A stretch of 64,000 bases of DNA from Malaciobacter mytili LMG 24559 (GCF_003346775.1 NZ_CP031219.1:124001-188000); one strand, 5' to 3'; positions 28,395 to 38,053 are shown, numbered from the stretch's first letter. Numbers and translations are program-made. Notes: generated from the sequence alone by a model not told the origin.

Positions 28395-29279
28395 TTATTT
28401 TTTCTTTTCAATACCTAATTTTTTTCTTTTTTCCCAAAGAGATTTTCTAGAAATACCAAGTTTTTTACTTAATTCTGTATCTGGATATTTCCCTTGAAAT
28501 GATAAAACCATCATTTTTACATAATCATTTATAGTCATAATATTATTATTTAAAACTACTAAATCAGGTCTATTAAATTCTAGTTTTCTATATGGGAAAT
28601 CTTCTTCTTTTTCTAAAGAAGTAATAATACATTTTTTATCTTCAATTAGCTTTATTAAGTTATCTTTTGCATTTTTCTTTAAAGTATGATAATCAGTTAA
28701 ATAAACAATTCCTTTAAAAGGATTTGTAAGCTCTTTTTGCCAATTATCTGAATTTAATGAAACAAATTTTACACCCAAATCCATCTTTCTTGCTAATTCA
28801 AAAACTAATTTATCTGCACATTTTTGTGAGTTTGATTCAATCAAAGTTGGAAAAGATGGAGGAAGAGACTGCTCTTCTAAATCAATTTCTTGAAAAATAA
28901 AATCTAAATATCTTCTCATTGTATTTAGTTCTTGTCTTAATGATCTACACTCTTTATAATGATAGATTTTTCTTACTAGTTCATCCATTATAAATGGCTT
29001 CATAATATAATCTTTTGCACCATCTTTAATAGGATTAGTAACTGTTTCATCTGAAATATATGAAACAAGTAAGATAACAATAGAATCTTTATATCTTTTT
29101 ATAATATTTTTACATTGTAATGAAGGCAATGAAGTTGATAACAATACAATATCATACTCTTTTGTTAAACTATCAATATTTGGTGATTCTACATAATCAC
29201 AACTATGACCATCATCAAGTAGTCTTGAAACAACTTTTTGAGCTAAATAGATTTCACTTTCAATAATTAATATATTCAT
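28395..29279 (-). CDS. HP1021-type atypical (orphan) response regulator
   Basis: 294 residues. The N-terminal receiver-like domain (1-110) has lost the phosphorylation site: the acceptor position is S48 in DIVLLSTSLP, and the acidic pair is reduced (IIESE). KP at 94-95 is kept. The C-terminus is a Fis-type helix-turn-helix (about 265-290, TELSKKLGISRKSLWEKRKKLG). Length, architecture and position next to ispDF match H. pylori HP1021 (HP1020 is ispDF) and C. jejuni Cj1608, regulators reported to bind oriC and many promoters and to respond to redox. Five cysteines (27, 56, 111, 154, 217) could serve that. The start ATG overlaps the ispDF stop as ATGA; a TTG four codons earlier is less likely. 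Confidence 0.88.
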   Translation of the reverse strand: MNILIIESEIYLAQKVVSRLLDDGHSCDYVESPNIDSLTKEYDIVLLSTSLPSLQCKNIIKRYKDSIVILLVSYISDETVTNPIKDGAKDYIMKPFIMDELVRKIYHYKECRSLRQELNTMRRYLDFIFQEIDLEEQSLPPSFPTLIESNSQKCADKLVFELARKMDLGVKFVSLNSDNWQKELTNPFKGIVYLTDYHTLKKNAKDNLIKLIEDKKCIITSLEKEEDFPYRKLEFNRPDLVVLNNNIMTINDYVKMMVLSFQGKYPDTELSKKLGISRKSLWEKRKKLGIEKKK

Positions 29280-30400
29280 ACTTTTTTCCAATCATAATAT
29301 TTTAGTGTTGCTATACTTTGCACAGCAACTCCTTCTTTTCTTCCAATAAATCCAAGTTTTTCAGCAGTTGTTGCTTTTATATTTACAAATTGTTTTTCAA
29401 TATTTAAAAGTTCTGCTAATTTTGATTTTATTTGAGATTTATAAGGATTGATTTTTGGTTGTTGAGCAATTATTGTTAAATCAATATTTACTATTTCATA
29501 ACCTACATTGTAGATAAATTTTACAATATCTTTTAATAAGATTTTTGAATCTACATTTTTATATTTTTCATCAGTATCAGGGAAAAACTCTCCAATATCT
29601 CCTGCACCACATGCCCCTAAAAGAGCATCTATAACAGAGTGGATTAATACATCTCCATCACTATGTGCTTTAAATCCATAATCAACATCTATTTCTATTC
29701 CACCAAGGTACATCTTTTTATTTTCTTCAAAAGGATGAATATCAAAACCCGTACCTGTAAAAAAGTTTTTAGAAGGAGCTTGAAACTCTTTTAAAATTTC
29801 TATATCATTTTCAAAAGTTAATTTTTTACTTCTATTTGAACCTTGAATATATTTTATTTTTCCACCATTTGCTTTAATAGCAGAGCTATCATCAGTATAT
29901 TCAATTTGAGTTTTTAAAGCTTGTTTTAGGATTTTAGTATTTGAAAGTTGAGGAGTTTGAATTAGTTTTACATTTTCTCTATTAATTGTCTCTTCATTAT
30001 AAATTACTGTATCAGAAACATTGAGTATAGGCACAATACAGTCTGCTTCATTTTTGAGTTTAATTAAGCTAGTAATTACTTCTTTGGGAATATCAACTCT
30101 TGCCACATCTGTAATCATTATATAATCAGTTTCTACTTCAGCTAGAGCATTTTTTATAGAGTTTTGTCTTGTATCTCCACCTTCTATAAAAGTTATCTCA
30201 TCACTAAAATTTTTCATATAATTTAGTTCATCTTTATGAGAAGTAACAATCACTTTATCAAAGTTATAATAAGAAGTGAGTTTTTTTGAAACATGAAGCC
30301 ACATAGGTTCATTCCCCACTCTCAACCACTGTTTTTTGGAACTTAAAGCAAATCTAGAAGATGTTCCAGCACAAAGAATTAATAAGGTTACATTAGACAA
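29276..30400 (-). CDS. ispDF: Bifunctional IspD/IspF isoprenoid enzyme
   Basis: 374 residues. The N-terminal IspD half (about 1-205) is the CDP-methylerythritol synthase, with LILCAGTSSRFALSSKKQW. The C-terminal IspF half (about 215-374) is the MECDP synthase, with metal ligands in GTGFDIHPF and HSDGDVLIHS. The fusion is usual in Campylobacterota. The start is a TTG at 30400 preceded by AAGGGGAAT at seven bases. An inverted repeat spans this start (see separate entry). It overlaps the downstream regulator by four bases, so the two are translationally coupled. It acts in the cytoplasmic methylerythritol-phosphate pathway. Confidence 0.97.
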   Translation of the reverse strand: MSNVTLLILCAGTSSRFALSSKKQWLRVGNEPMWLHVSKKLTSYYNFDKVIVTSHKDELNYMKNFSDEITFIEGGDTRQNSIKNALAEVETDYIMITDVARVDIPKEVITSLIKLKNEADCIVPILNVSDTVIYNEETINRENVKLIQTPQLSNTKILKQALKTQIEYTDDSSAIKANGGKIKYIQGSNRSKKLTFENDIEILKEFQAPSKNFFTGTGFDIHPFEENKKMYLGGIEIDVDYGFKAHSDGDVLIHSVIDALLGACGAGDIGEFFPDTDEKYKNVDSKILLKDIVKFIYNVGYEIVNIDLTIIAQQPKINPYKSQIKSKLAELLNIEKQFVNIKATTAEKLGFIGRKEGVAVQSIATLKYYDWKKV

Positions 30401-30447
30401 TTGTATTCCCCTTGTGTAAAAAAGTTACAAATTATAGTCTAATGTAA
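30387..30447 (-). promoter_or_regulatory. 12-base inverted repeat over the ispDF ribosome binding site and start
   Basis: GTTACATTAGAC (30387-30398) and GTCTAATGTAAC (30436-30447) are perfect complements 37 bases apart. In the mRNA the stem would hold the ispDF start codon's last base and codons two to four, with the ribosome binding site in the loop. The upstream arm can instead pair as AAGTTACA / TGTAACTT followed by TTTTT, a terminator-like alternative. A TATAAT lies in the loop, so if transcription starts there the first arm is absent and the repeat is a DNA site. GTTACA occurs three times here, reminiscent of the HP1021 box, which suggests autoregulation by the downstream regulator. Confidence 0.55.
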
Positions 30448-30459
30448 CTTATGCGAAAT

Positions 30460-31278
30460 TTAAGGTTCTTTACTAATTTTTACTTTCAAGGAATCTATTG
30501 CATTTACTAAAGGTTCAATATCAAAATTATATTCAATTGCTTTTGCAATTGCTCTTTTAATAGTCCCATCACTTAGGGGCTCTGTAATATCACATAGTAT
30601 TTTTACTATCTGTAAAATTTGAGCTTTTTTTATGAATTCTTTTGGGCATGAATCTAAATCATTAACAAAACCTATTGTGAAAATTAAGTTAGGACTAAGA
30701 TTCCAGTGTTTAAATATATTTGCAGTTATCCTAGAACATGAAAATCCCATAAACTCTTTTTCTACATTTTCAATATCATTTTCTTTTAATTTATCTTGAA
30801 ATTCTTGAATAAGATTGTTTTCTACTATTAAATCTGAAATAATAAACTTTCCAATTTCTTGTAAAAATGCAGCAAGCATTAGTTCATCTTTTAACCCCTC
30901 ATCAACTGAAGAAATCCATGCATTAATTAGCATTGACGAAAGATTTGAAATAAATAAAAAATCATCAGTAGTTGCATCATAAGCTTCAAGATTTGATTTT
31001 ATTAAGTTTTGAACAACAGAGCCTAAAGCAATAGAGATACAAAAGTTTGTACCTAATAATGAAATAGCTCTACTTGGTGTTTCTACTTTATCTTTAAAAG
31101 CAAACATAGCAGAATTTGCAACTCTTAAAATAGTAGTAATCATTAAGGGGTCTTTTTCTATTATTGAACGCAATTCTCTAGGGTCTTTATTAGGAAGTTT
31201 TCTAAACTTTTCTAATTCCAAAACACTTTTTGGAAGGGGAGGCAGGGAGTCGATTTTTTCAATAATTAGTTCTTTCAT
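30460..31278 (-). CDS. HDOD-domain signalling protein
   Basis: 272 residues. An HDOD domain (a degenerate HD-like output domain) covers about 8-205: IDSLPPLPKSVLELEKF, IIEKDPLMITTILRVANSA and SRAISLLGTNFCISIALG are characteristic. The protein lacks metal-binding HD residues needed for phosphodiesterase activity, as normal for the family. Such proteins link signalling to motility or gene expression, but the partner is unknown. ATG with GGAAAAATT upstream. Same strand as ispDF with a 59-base gap that contains the inverted repeat. Confidence 0.9.
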   Translation of the reverse strand: MKELIIEKIDSLPPLPKSVLELEKFRKLPNKDPRELRSIIEKDPLMITTILRVANSAMFAFKDKVETPSRAISLLGTNFCISIALGSVVQNLIKSNLEAYDATTDDFLFISNLSSMLINAWISSVDEGLKDELMLAAFLQEIGKFIISDLIVENNLIQEFQDKLKENDIENVEKEFMGFSCSRITANIFKHWNLSPNLIFTIGFVNDLDSCPKEFIKKAQILQIVKILCDITEPLSDGTIKRAIAKAIEYNFDIEPLVNAIDSLKVKISKEP

Positions 31279-31420
31279 AATTTTTCCTAAAAGTTTATTG
31301 TTAAAATTATAGCAAGTTATAATTGAACTAAAAGAAAAGTCTTAATTTAATATTATCTACACTTAATCTTAATAAAGTCAATTTAGATAAAATACTTAAG
31401 GTTATATAATAATAATTTGA

Positions 31421-31426
31421 TATAAT
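31421..31426 (+). promoter_or_regulatory. Candidate -10 box of thiC
   Basis: TATAAT stands 30 bases before the thiC start codon. It implies a leader of only about 23 bases, too short for a TPP riboswitch. TTAGGATTTT before the ATG serves as ribosome binding site. Confidence 0.5.
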
Positions 31427-31446
31427 CAGAGCAAACTTTATATTAG

Positions 31447-32805
<1,359 letters not shown>

Positions 32806-32820
32806 AGCAATAAAAATTTA

Positions 32821-32851
32821 AAAGAGAGTGACTTTTCACTCTCTTTTTTTT
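32821..32851 (+). terminator. Intrinsic terminator after thiC
   Basis: Perfect 11-base stem (AAAGAGAGTGA and complement) with a CTTT loop followed by a run of eight or more T. A classical rho-independent terminator 16 bases past the stop. Confidence 0.88.
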
Positions 32852-32964
32852 AGTCTAAATTTTTTGGGTAAATTTTTTTTTACTTAAAATAAAGTATAAA
32901 ATTAAGACAAAAATTATCCTATTTGTTTTATAATACATAAAATTTTTAAAATTAAGGAATTAAT

Positions 32965-34119
32965 ATGGCAACAATAGCAGATATTAAAAGTGCATTAGAA
33001 AATGTAAAATATCCTGGGTTTGCTAAATCTATTGTAGATTTTGGATTTGTAAAAGATGTTCAAGTAGAAGGTTCTGCCTGTATTATTACACTTGAAATTA
33101 CTTCAAGTGCACCTGAAGTTGAAGAAAACTTAAGAAAAGATATTCATTCTTCATTAGTAGGAGTTGTTGAAAATATAACATTAAATATAAAAAAACCTGA
33201 AGCACCATCTCAACAAAGTAATAGTGTAAGTGGAAAAAATATAGCACCTCAAATTAAAAACTTTGTAATGGTAAGTTCTGGAAAAGGTGGAGTTGGTAAA
33301 TCAACAACAACTGTAAACTTAGCAGTAGCAGCAGCTATGCAAGGCAAAAGAGTAGGTATCTTAGATGCTGATATTTATGGACCAAATATTCCAAGAATGA
33401 TGGGAATAAATGGAAAAGAAGTAGAAGTTATTGGAAATAAAGCAAGACCATTTAAAGCTTATGGTGTTGATGTTATGTCTATGGGATCATTAATGGAAGA
33501 AGGTCAAGCCCTTATTTGGAGAGGTGCTATGATTATGAAGGCTATTCAACAATTATTAAGAGATATTTTATGGGAAGACTTAGATATTTTATTTATTGAT
33601 ATGCCTCCAGGAACAGGAGATGCTCAATTAACTTTAGCTCAAAGTGTACCTGTAACTTGTGGTATAAATGTTACTACTCCTCAACATGTTGCCCTTGATG
33701 ATAGTAGAAGAAGTTTAGATATGTTTAAAAAACTTCATATACCAATTGGTGGAATTATTGAAAATATGAGTGGATTTATTTGTCCAAAATGTAATGAAGA
33801 ATCAGATATTTTTGGAATGGGAACTTGTAATGAATTAGCAGAGCAATATAATACTCAAGTTTTAGGTCATTTACCAATTGAACCTGCTATTAGACAAGGT
33901 GGAGATAATGGTAAACCAATAGTATATTTCCAACCAGAATCACAAACTGCAAAAAGATATATGCAATCTGCACAAAAATTAATTGCATATATTGATGATA
34001 TAACAGGAACAGTATCAAATGCTTCTATTCAGCCAACAACACCTCCAGGGGTGAGTGCTTGCAGTAGTGCAGGTGCTTCATCTTCTTCTCACAATGGTGG
34101 TGGATGTGGTTGCCATTAA
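32965..34119 (+). CDS. mrp: Mrp/NBP35-type iron-sulfur carrier ATPase
   Basis: 384 residues. An N-terminal DUF59 (MIP18-like) domain (about 1-80) precedes a deviant Walker A GKGGVGKS (106-113). DADIYGPNIPRMMG and the CPKC pair (C274, C277) for dimeric Fe-S binding follow. The tail is low-complexity with Cys and His (CSSAGASSSSHNGGGCGCH), possibly an extra metal site. It delivers Fe-S clusters to apo-enzymes, and its neighbour ThiC is such an enzyme. ATG follows TTAAGGAATTAAT. Located next to the ispDF-HP1021 area also in related bacteria, by my recollection. Confidence 0.95.
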   Translation: MATIADIKSALENVKYPGFAKSIVDFGFVKDVQVEGSACIITLEITSSAPEVEENLRKDIHSSLVGVVENITLNIKKPEAPSQQSNSVSGKNIAPQIKNFVMVSSGKGGVGKSTTTVNLAVAAAMQGKRVGILDADIYGPNIPRMMGINGKEVEVIGNKARPFKAYGVDVMSMGSLMEEGQALIWRGAMIMKAIQQLLRDILWEDLDILFIDMPPGTGDAQLTLAQSVPVTCGINVTTPQHVALDDSRRSLDMFKKLHIPIGGIIENMSGFICPKCNEESDIFGMGTCNELAEQYNTQVLGHLPIEPAIRQGGDNGKPIVYFQPESQTAKRYMQSAQKLIAYIDDITGTVSNASIQPTTPPGVSACSSAGASSSSHNGGGCGCH

Positions 34120-34150
34120 GTAAAGAGTTTTTACTCTTTACTTCTTTTTT
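34118..34150 (+). terminator. Intrinsic terminator after mrp
   Basis: An 11-base stem AAGTAAAGAGT / ACTCTTTACTT with TTTT loop begins in the stop codon and is followed by CTTTTTT. Confidence 0.88.
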
Positions 34151-34197
34151 AATAAATCTTCTATATATTATATTCATATTATAAAAAAGGCTTTTAT

Positions 34198-34542
34198 ATG
34201 AATATGGAAAAAATCCAACAACAAATTAAAGAGTTTTCAAAACAAAGAGATTGGGATAAACACCACAATCCAAAAAATCTAGTAATGGCTTTAAGTGTAG
34301 AAGCTTCTGAACTTTTAGAAATTTTTCAATGGCTAGAAAGTAATCAAACTTTAAATTTAAGTGAAGAAAAATTAACTCATGTAAAAGAAGAAGTTGCTGA
34401 TATTGCTATTTATCTAATAAGAGTTTGTATGGCTTATAATATTGATTTAGAAAATGCTATATTTGAAAAGATGAAAAAAAATGAATTAAAATATCCCTTA
34501 GTTGATAAAGAAGGCAATAAAATAAATTATAAGAAAAACTAA
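34198..34542 (+). CDS. MazG-like nucleotide pyrophosphohydrolase
   Basis: 114 residues, all-helical. LVMALSVEASELLEIFQWLE and VKEEVADIAIYLIRVC give the two E-x2-E / E-x2-D metal-binding motifs of the MazG / RS21-C6 (dCTPase-like) superfamily. It likely hydrolyses (d)NTPs to monophosphates to clean the nucleotide pool; the exact base preference is not deducible. Two ATGs (first and third codon) are possible; AAAAAGG lies eight bases before the first. It is followed by a small membrane peptide gene after 70 bases. Confidence 0.85.
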   Translation: MNMEKIQQQIKEFSKQRDWDKHHNPKNLVMALSVEASELLEIFQWLESNQTLNLSEEKLTHVKEEVADIAIYLIRVCMAYNIDLENAIFEKMKKNELKYPLVDKEGNKINYKKN

Positions 34543-34612
34543 TTATAAAAGTTAATATCTAGCTTATTTTTAATGCTATATAATTTTTATATATAACATA
34601 TAAGGAGAAGAT

Positions 34613-34711
34613 ATGTTTTTAGGAAAAATAGCACTTTTAATAGTGGGTGGATTACTTATATTTATGGGATTAAGTTTTATTGTAAAAACATTTTTAAGAA
34701 AAGAGGAGTAA
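34613..34711 (+). CDS. 32-residue single-pass membrane peptide
   Basis: A short frame with an excellent ribosome binding site (AAGGAGAAG, two bases before the ATG) encodes MFLGKIALLIVGGLLIFMG followed by LSFIVKTFLRKEE. One hydrophobic helix (about residues 5-24) with small Gly residues is followed by a basic end (KTFLRK), so it should sit in the inner membrane with the C-terminus in the cytoplasm. TATATAA upstream (34580s) could be a -10 box. Function unknown; its size makes it easy to miss in automatic annotation. Confidence 0.65.
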   Translation: MFLGKIALLIVGGLLIFMGLSFIVKTFLRKEE

Positions 34712-34714
34712 AAT

Positions 34715-35398
34715 TTACTCTTCTATTCTTGAGTTTTTCTCTTCTATTCCAGAAATACCAAATCTTCTAGCTAACTCTTGTTTTACCCTATCAGGGCTTA
34801 TATTTTTGCTTGCAAGTGCTACTAAGCAGTGATATAATAAATCAGCACTTTCATATACAATTTCTTCTTCATTATTATCTTTAACTGCAAAAGTTAGCTC
34901 TCCTGCTTCTTCTACAATTTTTTTAAGCATTGAGTTTTGTTTACCTTTTAATAGTTTTGCTGTATAAGATTTTGACGGGTCATCATTTTTTCTTTCAAGT
35001 ATAGTATGATAAAGTGTCTCTATTATTCCATAAGCAGCAGTTGTATCAACTTCAACTTTTAAAACCTCTTTTGTTGTTTCTAAATTAGTAAAAAAACATG
35101 ATTTTCTTCCAGTATGACAAGCAACACCAATTTGTTCAACTTTTAATAAAATTGTATCATTATCACAATCTAATAAAATCTCTTTAATATTTTGAAGATG
35201 TCCTGAACTTTCACCTTTTTTCCAAAGTCTTTGTTTACTTCTACTAAAGTAGTGAGCTATTTTTGTTTCAAGTGTTAATTCTAGTGCTTCTTTATTCATA
35301 TATGCAAGCATTAATACTTCATTTGTTTTTGCTTCTTGAGTAATAACAGGAATTAGATTATTCATCTTCTCCCAATCAATTTTATCTACCATACTCAT
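34715..35398 (-). CDS. hisIE: Bifunctional phosphoribosyl-AMP cyclohydrolase / phosphoribosyl-ATP pyrophosphatase
   Basis: 227 residues. The N-terminal HisI half (about 1-120) has [42 protein letters not shown] and the Cys-rich [11 protein letters not shown]. The C-terminal HisE half (about 130-215) has [14 protein letters not shown] and [12 protein letters not shown], a MazG-like fold. It catalyses steps two and three of histidine synthesis, after HisG-HisZ; hisZ is at 23976. ATG at 35398 with GGAAATC upstream. Convergent with the membrane peptide gene. Confidence 0.96.
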   Translation of the reverse strand: MSMVDKIDWEKMNNLIPVITQEAKTNEVLMLAYMNKEALELTLETKIAHYFSRSKQRLWKKGESSGHLQNIKEILLDCDNDTILLKVEQIGVACHTGRKSCFFTNLETTKEVLKVEVDTTAAYGIIETLYHTILERKNDDPSKSYTAKLLKGKQNSMLKKIVEEAGELTFAVKDNNEEEIVYESADLLYHCLVALASKNISPDRVKQELARRFGISGIEEKNSRIEE

Positions 35399-35465
35399 TT
35401 GATTTCCTTATTCTGCTTTGATTTTTGGGCATTTTACAAAAAAAGTGCTTTTGTTTCAATGCCAA

Positions 35466-35807
35466 TTAAAACTTTTTACCTACTTCAACTTCTATTTTTT
35501 CTATCTCTTTTGTCTCTTCATTTATTTTAAAATTACTTTTAAAATTATCGTGGTTTTCTTTAAAAGGTTGTTGTAACTCTTCTTGGGCATTGTTTTTATA
35601 TGTAACAATACTCTCTTTGTGTTTTGGGGCCTCTTGCAATTTTTGTTTTATATTTTCATATTTATCTAAATCATCTTCTTTGTAGTTTTTTTCTTTTGGA
35701 AGTTCAGTAATTAGTTTTTTTTGTTCTATTTGAATATTTGAGTAGTCAATTTTATCTTTAGCGTTTAAAGCTAGAAATAGTAAGCTTATTAGTAATATAT
35801 ATTTCAT
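35466..35807 (-). CDS. Exported hydrophilic protein of unknown function
   Basis: 113 residues. Residues 1-16 are a signal peptide (KYILLISLLFLALNA, cleaved before KDKIDYS). The mature part is highly charged, without cysteine, and rich in Lys, Glu and Asn, with probable disordered or coiled-coil character. No family recognised. There is no good ribosome binding site upstream; instead a strong hairpin (35816-35843) ends just before the ATG, so expression may depend on the upstream SPFH gene or be low. Probably periplasmic. Confidence 0.65.
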   Translation of the reverse strand: MKYILLISLLFLALNAKDKIDYSNIQIEQKKLITELPKEKNYKEDDLDKYENIKQKLQEAPKHKESIVTYKNNAQEELQQPFKENHDNFKSNFKINEETKEIEKIEVEVGKKF

Positions 35808-35815
35808 TTTAATAA

Positions 35816-35843
35816 AATAAGAAGTAAAAAATTACTTCTTATT
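35816..35843 (-). terminator. Intrinsic terminator between the SPFH gene and the exported protein gene
   Basis: A 12-base perfect stem, AATAAGAAGTAA and complement, with an AAAA loop. On the minus strand it is followed by TTATTTTATT. It lies 6 bases after the SPFH stop and 8 bases before the next start codon. Confidence 0.75.
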
Positions 35844-35849
35844 CTCCTT

Positions 35850-36926
35850 TTATTTATTGTTTATTGCTGTGTCCCTTGTTTTATCTTTAGTATCAACCCA
35901 GATATTAGGAGTAGAACCACCAGGTGTTAAGAAAATTTTAGCATCTTTGTTTTCTTTAAGTGCATCATTAAATTTCCCTTGAATTTGGATTTGTTGCATC
36001 TCTAATAGGTTTCTAGTTAAAGAATCAGCAATTACTTTATTTGCTGCAGCTTGTGCTTTTGCTTCAATAGTTACAGCATCTGCTCTACCTTGAGCTTCAA
36101 TTCTGTTTTTATCTGCTTCCCCTTTAGCTAAGGCAGCTTTTTTCTCAGCTTCTTGTTTAGCTCTTTGAACTTCGTATCTTACTCTTTCTGCTTCTTGATT
36201 TGCTATTTGAACTCTTTCAATTTGATCTTTAATTTTTTGAGGTAATACAATCTCTCTTAATTGAACTGATTCAATAGATACAGGTTTTGTCTCTAAAGCT
36301 TCAATTTGAGTTCTAATTCCATCTTCAATCATAGTTGCAATTTCATTTCTTTTTGTAGGAAGTGTTTCAGCATTAAATCCACCAACAACATTTCTTACAA
36401 TATTTCTTACAACTGGGTCAACAATTTTATCTTCCCATCTAAGACCCCAAGTAGCAATAGTATTTGGTGCACCCTCTGCTGTTAATCTATATTGAACTGT
36501 TAATTCAATAGAAACAGGTAATCCCCTTGCATCTAGAATATTAATTGCAGGATAGCTTCTAATACTTTGGTCAAAAGCACCCATATCTTCAAAAGTTTTA
36601 TAGTTGATTAATCTAACTTTAGTATCAACAATAATAACTTTTTGGAATACTGGAATATATAAATGAAATCCCGGTCTTAATGGAGTATCACTATATTTAC
36701 CTGTTGTTGATTTAATACCTACTTGTCCTGATTCAATGATTACAAATGGTTTAAAAACAAATAGCAAAATAATTGCAATTATAATTGCATAAATAAATCC
36801 TGCTTTTTTCCCAAAATTTTTGAAAAACTCAGGAGTTTCAAATGGTGGTTGATAGTTTCCACCATTTCCTCCTCCTGAATTATTGTTTTGTTGTCTATTT
36901 TTAAAATAGTCGTTATCAATTGGCAT
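35850..36926 (-). CDS. SPFH/prohibitin (Band 7) family membrane protein
   Basis: 358 residues. A glycine/asparagine-rich N-terminus, one membrane segment (about 43-61, FIYAIIIAIILLFVFKPF), then the SPFH domain (about 62-260: IESGQVGIKSTTGKYSDTPLRPGFHLYIPVF) and a coiled coil rich in Ala, Glu and Lys (AKQEAEKKAALAKGEADKNR). Resembles prohibitins and HflC, which form large membrane cages and modulate proteases such as FtsH. The ATG follows AAAAGGAATAAT, 13 bases after ilvE. Cytoplasm- or periplasm-facing orientation is not certain. Confidence 0.93.
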   Translation of the reverse strand: MPIDNDYFKNRQQNNNSGGGNGGNYQPPFETPEFFKNFGKKAGFIYAIIIAIILLFVFKPFVIIESGQVGIKSTTGKYSDTPLRPGFHLYIPVFQKVIIVDTKVRLINYKTFEDMGAFDQSIRSYPAINILDARGLPVSIELTVQYRLTAEGAPNTIATWGLRWEDKIVDPVVRNIVRNVVGGFNAETLPTKRNEIATMIEDGIRTQIEALETKPVSIESVQLREIVLPQKIKDQIERVQIANQEAERVRYEVQRAKQEAEKKAALAKGEADKNRIEAQGRADAVTIEAKAQAAANKVIADSLTRNLLEMQQIQIQGKFNDALKENKDAKIFLTPGGSTPNIWVDTKDKTRDTAINNK

Positions 36927-36939
36927 ATTATTCCTTTTA

Positions 36940-37860
36940 TTAGTTTATATATGTCAAATATTTTAAATACTTTTCATTTTTTCCGCTTACTGCATCAAAA
37001 TATGCAGTTTGTAATTTTTCTGTAATTGGTCCTCTCGCACCATTTCCAATAATTCTCGCGTCCACATCCCTTATTGGAGTAACTTCAGCAGCAGTTCCTG
37101 TAAAGAATGCTTCATCAGCAATATAAATCTCTTCTCTTGTAACTCTTCTTCTTACTACTTCAATACCCATATCTTTTGCTAAATCAATAATTGTAGCTTG
37201 TGTAATTGATTCTAAAGAGTTATCATTTGGTGGAGAGATTAAAACTTCATCTCTAACAATAAAGAAACAAGCACCACTTGCTTCTGCAATATACCCTTGG
37301 TCATCTCTTAATAAAGCTTCATCATAACCAGCCTCAACAGCTTCATATTTAGCCATTTGAGAATTTAAATAATTTGCAACAGCTTTTGCTTTACCCATTC
37401 CTGAAGTATTTGGAGTTCTTGTCATTGAAGATATTTTTACTCTAACACCTTTTCTTAAGCCTTCTTCTCCTAAATATGCACCCCATTCCCAAGCTGCAAC
37501 AGAAACTTTTACAGGAGCCTCTTTATGATATAATCCCATAACACCATACCCAAGGTAAACTAAAGGTCTAATATAAGCTCCATTGAAAAGTTCATTTTTT
37601 TGAAGTAATTCAACTTGAGCTTTATTTAACTCTTCAACGCTAAAAGGTACATTCATTAATGTCATCTTTGCAGAATTAATTAATCTTTTTGTGTGCTCAT
37701 TTAATTTGAAAATTGCACATCTACCATCAACAGTTTTATATGCTTTTGTACCCTCAATAGCACCATTACCATAATGTAACGTATGACTTAGAATATGTGT
37801 GTTCGCTTCATGCCAAGCAACATATTCACCATCCATCCATATATATTTAGCTTCTGTCAT
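36940..37860 (-). CDS. ilvE: Branched-chain amino-acid aminotransferase
   Basis: 306 residues, class IV PLP enzyme. It makes Leu, Ile and Val from their keto acids. The PLP lysine is probably K159 in GKAKAVANYL. YIWMDGEYVAWHEANTHILSHTLHYGNG is typical, and FFTGTAAEVTPIRDVDAR holds the phosphate-binding region. The start ATG is at 37860. Upstream, ATCC(C)AAATAAAATT occurs twice, 30 bases apart (37869 and 37899), a direct repeat of unknown meaning. First gene of ilvE-SPFH. Confidence 0.95.
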   Translation of the reverse strand: MTEAKYIWMDGEYVAWHEANTHILSHTLHYGNGAIEGTKAYKTVDGRCAIFKLNEHTKRLINSAKMTLMNVPFSVEELNKAQVELLQKNELFNGAYIRPLVYLGYGVMGLYHKEAPVKVSVAAWEWGAYLGEEGLRKGVRVKISSMTRTPNTSGMGKAKAVANYLNSQMAKYEAVEAGYDEALLRDDQGYIAEASGACFFIVRDEVLISPPNDNSLESITQATIIDLAKDMGIEVVRRRVTREEIYIADEAFFTGTAAEVTPIRDVDARIIGNGARGPITEKLQTAYFDAVSGKNEKYLKYLTYIN

Positions 37861-38053
37861 TTTAATTTATCCCAAATAAAATTTTTAGTTAATATTCTAT
37901 CCAAATAAAATTAAAATAACCTCTTATTGCTATTTTAACTTTTTTTATACTATATTTATTAATTGCAACTTAGTGGCATACAAAAGCTATTTTATATAAT
38001 TTTATATTAAAGCAAAACATAGTAAAAGATATAAATTTATTATTAGGATTATT

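Noticed and set aside
28385-28411. A longer PgpA start at a TTG inside the regulator gene
   Set aside because: The later TTG at 28384 has AAGGAC upstream and gives the normal N-terminus close to GFSGLSPKAPG.
34702-34722. Terminator between the membrane peptide and hisIE
   Set aside because: GAGTAAA/TTTACTC forms only a 7-base stem without a T-run; too weak to list as a terminator.
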